Source of the DNA: Nemertoderma westbladi
Lineage: Eukaryota; Xenacoelomorpha; Nemertodermatida; Nemertodermatidae
Assembly: GCA_032718475.1 (NCBI GenBank)
Contig: JAUCBJ010008636.1
Location: forward strand, 62,001 to 126,000
Length of the DNA stretch: 64,000 bases
Direction: 5' to 3'
Below the pieces are notes generated by a model. That model ran no database searches. It had not been told where the DNA came from and was given only the letters and a program-made list of their open reading frames with translations. This document shows, piece after piece, positions 57,078 to 64,000 of the stretch; the first letter of the stretch is position 1; every line of letters starts with the position of its first letter. The translations under genes and the position numbers were made by a program.

Positions 57078-58568
57078 CTAGTGACGGGCCTAGCGGCCCG
57101 ATAAGGAACCGATTTTTTATTTTAAATAAAAGAGACAACGAGAATTAGTATAGAACTAATAATTATCTAAAAATACAATCATATTTCATACAATAATTAT
57201 TAATAAATTCGATCCATTATTAGTTGCTCAATTCTAGAACAAAATCGACCTGCAACTAGTGAAGACCTCGTTTTAGAATTTCGAAACCACGCTGGTGCGA
57301 TGCGCAATATCGTGTTTAGTTAATAAATTGAAAACTCCATCAATTCATGTGCAATCAGTAATAAGAAATCGCGATAAATGTAATTAAATAAAAATTATTC
57401 TAGAAAAATTTTCCTCAAAAAGTATGAAATCTTGGCATTGGTGACGCGAAACTAGGCTAGTGAGATTCAGGATATTGCGTTTAATATAAAAATCGAAAAC
57501 GCTATCGAATTCTGTAAAGGCGTTAATAAAATACTGCAACTTTTTTGAAATTTGTAAAATTCTAGAACTAGAAAAAAATAATTTTTGAACGGCGCTGTTT
57601 GGGGTTTCGAAACATGGATAGGCTGAAAGAGGACATCGAATTAAGTTGAAAAATGAAATCCCCATCGAATTTGGACAAAGCGTTCCGGAGTTATAGCGGA
57701 TCGAAAAAAATTGACCCCCCCCCAGTCGCCAAAAATTTACAGTAATTTAAAATTTTGCAAAAAAAAATTTTTGCGTTATTTTTGATGGCGAATCGATTGG
57801 CAGTACTGGCTACGAAAAAATTTTTTTGAAATTTTTGGTCAGAAAAAAAAACATGGAAAAAGTATATTCTTAAAAAGATTTGATGTCTTTGCCTATGGTC
57901 AGAGAATGATCCAACTCTGTACTTGGCAATCGCTCAAATCCATTCAGCTGAATGGCACAGTAGAGTAAACTAAAGTAAATTCCCTATACAATGTTCTGAA
58001 GGGGAGACTGACAGAGAGTAATCCAACAATAAAACATTTTGCAATAATGTTGGCATTAATGTAGCCAACACACTGTGTACTTAAGTCATTCAGCTTACAT
58101 TAGCAGAGGGAGATATTCCCATAGAGTGCGCATTGGGAAGAGTAATTCAGCTGAGGCAATAATAGATTTCAAACTAAACCAACCAGTTAATATTTGCTTT
58201 GACAGAGTGTCCTAGGGCCTAAACAAACAGTATGGGTGTACTAAGTACAATAATCTTGGCAACCTCATCGATTTATACTAAGCCTTGTGTAGAAATCCAT
58301 TACATAAGCCATTTTTCATCACGACACCAGCTGTTATTGGTGTTATTTTACCATTGCGCCTATGGCGTTTTTTCGTTTATGTCTATTTTTCGAGCCCACG
58401 GCTCATGGACGAAATAGCGGAACATACCAGGGACCTTAGAATCGCGGTATCCAGCCGCTGTGAAAATTTCATCAAAATCGTTAGAGTAGTTTTGGCTATA
58501 GATTAACCAGCCAGCCAGCCAGCCAGTCAGCTAACAATTCTTACAGTAATGAACCTCTCGGTTCCTAA
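57078..58568 (-). mobile_element. Helentron-like unit 7 (A type)
   Basis: 1491 bp with A-type ends. Its 3' subterminal repeat reads ATCGGTTCCTTAT (plus-strand GGAACCGATTTTTT instead of GGAACCGACTTTTT). The adjoining right unit is the first B type. Confidence 0.75.
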
Positions 58569-59673
58569 CTAGAGACGGCGTCAAGACGCCGTTAAGCAAG
58601 TCGGAAGTCATCAATCAAATATAAATTCCCTCAACAATGTTTACCTATGGTCAGAATGGAAGGGCTATTTACCTATGGTCAGAGAGAGATCCCACTCTGT
58701 AATTTGGCAATTGCTCAAATTCATTCAGTTGAATGGCACAGTAGAGTGAACTAAACTAAATTCCCTCAACAATGTTTGGCTATGGTCTGAAAGAACTAAC
58801 AGTCATTCAGCTTGCACAATGTCAATCACCTACAGTATAAAACATTTAGAATGCCACAGTGTGTATCCTGATACAGATAATAAGCAGTGATATATATATT
58901 TCAAACTATAATGTTAGTGTTAGCCTTACACAGTATCAGTATGAGGCTGAGTAAACATTCCACCTTATAAGCATACTGCCTCCACAGAATTAATGTTGGC
59001 CGAAAGATTTAAAAATAAAACAATTATTATTATAAATACAGTGCAATCCAATAGTACCCAACACACTGTGTAACTAACAGTCAATCAGCTTACACGTCAA
59101 TTAACATAGAAGAGAGAGTAACCTTGTAGATCGCCATAGAAAGCATTGGGAAGAGTTATTCAGCTGAGGCTGTAATAGCCGGCTAACCCAGTGAATGATT
59201 ATAAAGTTGGCACTGTATGTACTTCCTTGTTAGGTGGCTCCCTATAGAATAGCAAACCAACCAGTTGATGTTTGTTTGCACAGAGTGGTTGGTAGGGTCT
59301 AAACAAACAGTATGGGTGTACTAAGTACAATAATCTTGGCAACCTCATCGATTTATTACTAACATTTTGTGTAGAAATGCATTACATAAGCCATTTTTCA
59401 TCAGGACACCAGCTGTCATGGGTGTTATTTTACTATTGCGCCTATGGCGTTTTTTTCGTTTATCTCTATTTTTCGAGCCCAGAGGCTATGGACGGAGTAG
59501 CTGATCATGCCAGGGACCTTAGAATCGCGGTATCTAGATGCTGTGAAAATTTCATCAAAATCGTTAGAGTAGTTTTGGCTGTAGATCAGCCAGCCAGTCA
59601 GTCAGCCAGCCAGTCAGTCAGCCAGCCAGTCAGTCAACAATTCTTACAGTAATCAAGTCTAACGACTTGCTAA
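58569..59673 (-). mobile_element. Helentron-like unit 8 (B type)
   Basis: 1105 bp. 5' TTAGCAAGTCGTTAGACTTG, 3' CGACTTGCTTAA, hairpin ACGGCGTC-TT-GACGCCGT, TCTCTAG. Its interior differs from A units (CCCAGAGGCTATGGACGGAG in place of CCCACGGCTCATGGACGAAA on plus). Confidence 0.75.
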
Positions 59674-60673
59674 CTAGTGACGGCGTCAAGACGCCGTTAA
59701 GCAAGTCGGAAGTCGTCAATCAAAGGTAAGTTCCCTCAACAATGTTTACCTTTGTTCAGAAGGGAAGTGTTATTTATCTATGGTCAGAGAGAGATCCCAC
59801 TCTGTAATTTGGCAATTGCTCAAATCCATTCAGCTGAATGACTCAGTAGAGTAAACTAAAGTAAATTCCCTCAGCCTCAACAATGTTTGCCTATGGTGTG
59901 AAGGGAATCTGACAGAGAATAATCTTAGCCACTAAATGTCATTCACCTAACAAAGCATTTTGAATGCCGCAGTGATTAACCCAATACAGATAATAAGCAG
60001 TTATTTTTATATTTCAAACTATAATGTTAGTGTAAGCCTTACAGAGTATCAGTATGAGGCTGAGTAAACATTCCGCCTTATAAGCATACAGCCTCCACAG
60101 TATTAATGTTGGCATTAATGTAGCCGATACACTGTATACCTAATAGTCATTCAGCAGGGGGAAGAGTTATTCAGCTGAGGCGGTAATAGATTGCAAACTA
60201 AACCAACCAGTTGGCAGCCTCATCGATTTATACTAAGCCTGTGTAGAACCACAAACTAAATCAACCAGTTAATATTTGCTTTGACAGAGTGTCCTAGGGC
60301 CTAAACAAACAGTATGGGTGTACTAAGTACAATAATCTTGGCAACCTCATCGATTTATACTAAGCCTTGTGTAGAAATGCATTACATAAGCCATTTTTCA
60401 TCAGGACACCAGCTGTCATGGGTGTTATTTTACCATTGCGCCTATGGCGTTTTTTTCGTTTATCTCTATTTTTCGAGCCCAGAGGCTATGGACGGAGTAG
60501 CCGATCATGCCAGGGACCTTAGAATCGCGGTATCTAGATGCTGTGAAAATTTCATCAAAATCGTTAGAGTAGTTTTGGCTGTAGATCAGCCAGCCAGTCA
60601 GTCAGCCAGCCAGTCAGTCAGCCAGCCAGTCAGTCAACAATTCTTACAGTAATCAAGTCTAACGACTTGCTAA
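59674..60673 (-). mobile_element. Helentron-like unit 9 (B type)
   Basis: 1000 bp, the shortest unit. Both ends are B type with the ACGGCGTC-TT-GACGCCGT hairpin and CACTAG. The 5' (CAGTCAGC)n tract is the same length as in unit 8. Confidence 0.75.
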
Positions 60674-62141
60674 CTAGTGACGGGCCTAGAGGCCCGATAA
60701 GGAACCGACTTTTTATTTTAAATAAAAGAGACAACGAGAATTAGTATAGAACTAAAATAATTATGTAAAAATACAATCATATTTCATACAATAATTATTA
60801 ATAAATTCGATCTATTATTAGTTGCTCAATTCTAGAACAACTCGTTTTGGAATTTCGAAACCACGCTGGTGCGATGCGCGATATCGTGTTTAGTTAATAA
60901 ATTGAAAACTCAATCAATTCATGTGCAACCAGTAATAAGAAATCGCGATAAATGTAATTAAATAAAAATTATTCTAGAAAAATTTTCTTCAAAAAGTATG
61001 AAGTCTCGGCATTGGTGACGCGAAACTAAGCTAGTGAGATTCAGGATATTGCGTTTAATATAAAAATCGAAAACGATATCGAATTCCGTAAAGGCGTTAA
61101 TAAAATACTGCAACTTTTATGAAATTTGTAAAATTCTAGAACTAGAAAAAATTAATTTTCGAACGGCGCTGTTTGGGGTTTCGAAACATGGATAGGCTGA
61201 AAGAGGACATCAAATTAAGTTGAAAAATGAAAACCCCATCGAATTTGGACAAAGCGTTCCGGAGTTATAGCGGATCGAAAAAAATTGACCCCCCCCAGTC
61301 GCCAAAAATTTACAGTAATTTAAAATTTTGCAAAAAAAATTTTTTGCGTTATTTTTGATGGCGAATCGATTGGCAGTACTGGCTACGAAAATTTTTTTTT
61401 GAAATTTTTGGTCAGAAAAAAAAACATGGAAAAAGTATATTCTTAAAAAGATTTGATGTCTTTGCCTATGGTCAGAGAATGATCCAACTCTGTAACTTGG
61501 CAATCGCTCAAATCCATTCAGCTGAATGGCACAGTAGAGTAAACTAAAGTAAATTCCCTATACAATGTTCTGAAGGGGTGACTGACAGAGAGTAATCCAA
61601 CAATAAAACATTTTGCAATAATGTTGGCATTAATGTAGCCAACTCACTGTGTACGTAACAGTCATTCAGCTTACATTAGCAGAGTGAGATATTTCCATAG
61701 ATTGCATTGGGAAGAGTAATTCAGCTGAGGCGATATTAGATTTCAAACTAAACCAACCAGTTAATATTTGCTTTGACAGAGTGTCCTAGGGCCTAAACAA
61801 ACAGTATGGGTGTACTAAGTACAATATTCTTGGCAACCTCATCGATTTATACTAAGCCTTGTGTAGAAATCCATTACATAAGCCATTTTTCATCACGACA
61901 CCAGCTGTTATTGGTGTTATTTTACCATTGCGCCTATGGCGTTTTTTCGTTTATGTCTATTTTTCGAGCCCACGGCTCATGGACGAAATAGCGGAACATA
62001 CCAGGGACCTTAGAATCGCGGCATCTAGCCGCTGTGAAAATTTCATCAAAATCGTTAGAGTAGTTTTGGCTGTAGATCAGTCAGCCAGCCAGTCAGTCAG
62101 TCACGAGCAATTCTTACAGTAATGAACCTCTCGGTTCCTAA
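60674..62141 (-). mobile_element. Helentron-like unit 10 (A type)
   Basis: 1468 bp with A-type ends. The terminal hairpin has a loop change (TAGA instead of TAGC on plus) with the stem intact. Confidence 0.75.
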
Positions 62142-63647
62142 CTAGTGACGGGCCTAGCGGCCCGATAAGGAACCGACTTTTTATTTCAAATAAAAGAGAC
62201 AACGAGAATCATTATAGAACTAATAATTATGTAAAAATACAATCATATTTCATACAATAATTATTAATAAATTCGATCTATTATTAGTTACTCAATTCTA
62301 GAACAAAATCGACCTGCAACTAGTGAAGACCTCGTTTTGGAATTTCGAAACCACGCTGGTGCGATGCGCGATATCGTGTTTAGTTAATAAATTGAAAACT
62401 CCATCAATTCATGTGCAACCAGTAATAAGAAATCGCGATAAATGTAATTAAATAAAAATTATTCTAGAAAAATTTTCCTCAAAAAGTATGAAGTCTTGGC
62501 GTTGGTGGCGCGAAACTAGGCTAGTGAGATTCAGGATATTGCGTTTAATATAAAAATCGAAAACGCTATCGAATTCCGTAAAGGCGTTAATAAAATACTG
62601 AAACTTTTTTGAAATTTGTAAAATTCTAGAACTGGAAAAAATTATTTTTTGAACGGCGCTGTTTGGGGTTTGGAAACATGGATAGGCTGAAAGAGGACAT
62701 CTAATTAAGTTGAAAAATGAAAACCCCATCGAATTTGGACAAAGCGTTCCGGAGTTATAGCGGATCGAAAAAAATTGACCCCCCCCCAGTCGCCAAAAAT
62801 TTACAGTAATTTAAAATTTTGCAAAAAAAATTTTTTGCGTTATTTTTGATGGCGAATCGATTGGCAGTACTGGCTACGAAAAATTTTTTTTTTAAATTTT
62901 TGGTCAGAAAAAAAACATGGAAAAAGTATATTTTTAAAAAGATTTGATGTCTTTGCCTATGGTCAGAGAATGATCCAACTCTGTAACTTGGCAATCGCTC
63001 AAATCCATTCAGCTGAATGGCACAGTAGAGTAAACTAAAGTAAATTCCCTATACAATGTTCTGAAGGGGAGACTGACAGAGAGTAATCCAACAATAAAAC
63101 ATTTTGCAATAATGTTGGCATTAATGTAGCCAACTCACTGTGTACGTAACAGTCATTCAGCTTACATTAGCAGAGTGAGATATTCCCATAGATTGCATTG
63201 GGAAGAGTAATTCAGCTGAGGCGATATTAGATTTCAAACTAAACCAACCAGTTAATATTTGCTTTGACAGAGAGTGCAGGTCCTAAACAAACAGTAGGGG
63301 TGTACTAAGTACAATAATCTTGGCAACCTCATCGATTTATACTAAGCCTTGTGTAGAAATCCATTACATAAGCCATTTTTCATCACGACACCAGCTGTTA
63401 TTGGTGTTATTTTACCATTGCGCATATGGCGTTTTTTCGTTTATGTCCATTTTTCGAGCCCACGGCTCATGGACGAAATAGCGGAACATACCAGGGACCT
63501 TAGAATCGCGGTATCTAGCTGCTGTGAAAATTTCACCAAAATCGTTAGAGTAGTTTTGGCTGTAGATCAGTCAGTCAGTCAGTCAGTCAGTCAGTCAGTC
63601 AGTCAGCCACGAGCAATTCTTACAGTAATGAACCTCTCGGTTCCTAA
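62142..63647 (-). mobile_element. Helentron-like unit 11 (A type)
   Basis: 1506 bp. Nearly identical to unit 3 over the whole length, including private variants. A-type ends with a (CAGT)n tract of about nine repeats. Confidence 0.75.
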
Positions 63648-64000
63648 CTAGTGACGGGCCTAGCGGCCCGATAAGGAACCGACTTTTTATTTCAAATAAA
63701 AGATACAATGAGCTCGGCTCGGTCTGGCACGATTGGGCTCGATTCAGTTCGACTTGGATAGATCGGCTCGGTTTGGATCGATTGGGCTAGACTCGGCTTG
63801 ATTGGGCTCGACTTGACACATCGCGATTCGGCTCAATCGGCTTGATTGGGTTCGACTCGGCTCGGTCCGGCTCGAATTGGCTCGATTGGGCTCGACTCGG
63901 CTAGATTGGGCTCGACTCGGCTCGATTGGGCTCGAATCGGCTCGATTGGGATTGATTGGGCTTGACTCGGCTTGATTTGGCTCAACTTGGCTCAGTCCGG
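63648..64000 (-). mobile_element. Helentron-like unit 12 (A-type 3' end, runs off window)
   Basis: Hairpin plus A-type 3' subterminal repeat at the left, then GAGCTCGGCTCGG and a long degenerate CTCGG/CTCGATTGGG region. The same seed sits at the same place in unit 2, where it expanded to a pure array. The 5' end lies beyond the window. Confidence 0.7.

Noticed and set aside
48682-63651. Recurrent 61-93 codon ORFs in the Helentron-like units
   Set aside because: They repeat because the units repeat; frames start and stop at different places and encode low-complexity F/K/N-rich peptides. No Rep/helicase motif.

Overview
This is nuclear DNA from a metazoan, most likely a marine invertebrate; the phylum cannot be fixed from sequence alone. 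Evidence: a spliced exportin-1 (XPO1/CRM1) gene with GT-AG introns, three C-terminal exons of a Cys-loop ligand-gated channel, a non-LTR retrotransposon, tRNA-derived SINEs, and Helitron/Helentron-like repeats. No prokaryotic or organellar features were seen.

Layout. 1-10295: 42-bp minisatellite (about 245 units), continuing past the left edge. 12457-28207 (minus): complete XPO1 gene, ten coding exons, 1095 residues. Its introns hold a 53-bp perfect tandem array, a 1.95-kb inverted-repeat element built from hairpin arrays, a 3.5-kb 22-bp minisatellite, SINE-like sequences and a Helentron-like fragment. 28208-30932: intergenic. 30933-33300 (minus): last three exons of a divergent Cys-loop receptor (TM1 to TM4 and stop); the extracellular part was not found. 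33369-35866: 2.5-kb segment bounded by 37-bp perfect inverted repeats, with nested inverted arrays inside. 37304-41557 (plus): one unspliced 1417-codon ORF with a C-terminal cluster of zinc-knuckle-like motifs, matching no family I recognise. 41558-45448: intergenic with AT-rich and other tandem repeats. 45449-64000: head-to-tail array of at least twelve units of about 1.0-1.8 kb, read on the minus strand, each ending in a hairpin plus CTAG. One unit carries a 2.65-kb 5'-truncated LINE with a 10-bp target duplication, and one carries a 460-bp (CTCGG)n microsatellite.

Most notable. (1) Array units come in two end types, A and B. In all eleven complete units the 5' terminal motif and the 3' subterminal motif are of matching type and complementary, while the primary sequence differs between types; this is compensatory change and implies selected pairing between element ends. 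(2) The 3' splice site of XPO1 exon 9 is tandemly triplicated with a 36-bp period, so the two upstream acceptors would add 12 or 24 in-frame codons without a stop. (3) The orphan 1417-codon ORF stands alone, with a TATA box and a direct-repeat pair upstream and no detectable polymerase, integrase or LTRs.

The genes do not form an operon or a shared pathway. XPO1 is a housekeeping nuclear export receptor, the channel fragment is neuronal-type, and the rest is repeat and mobile DNA. All family assignments were made by reading motifs; no database search was run.
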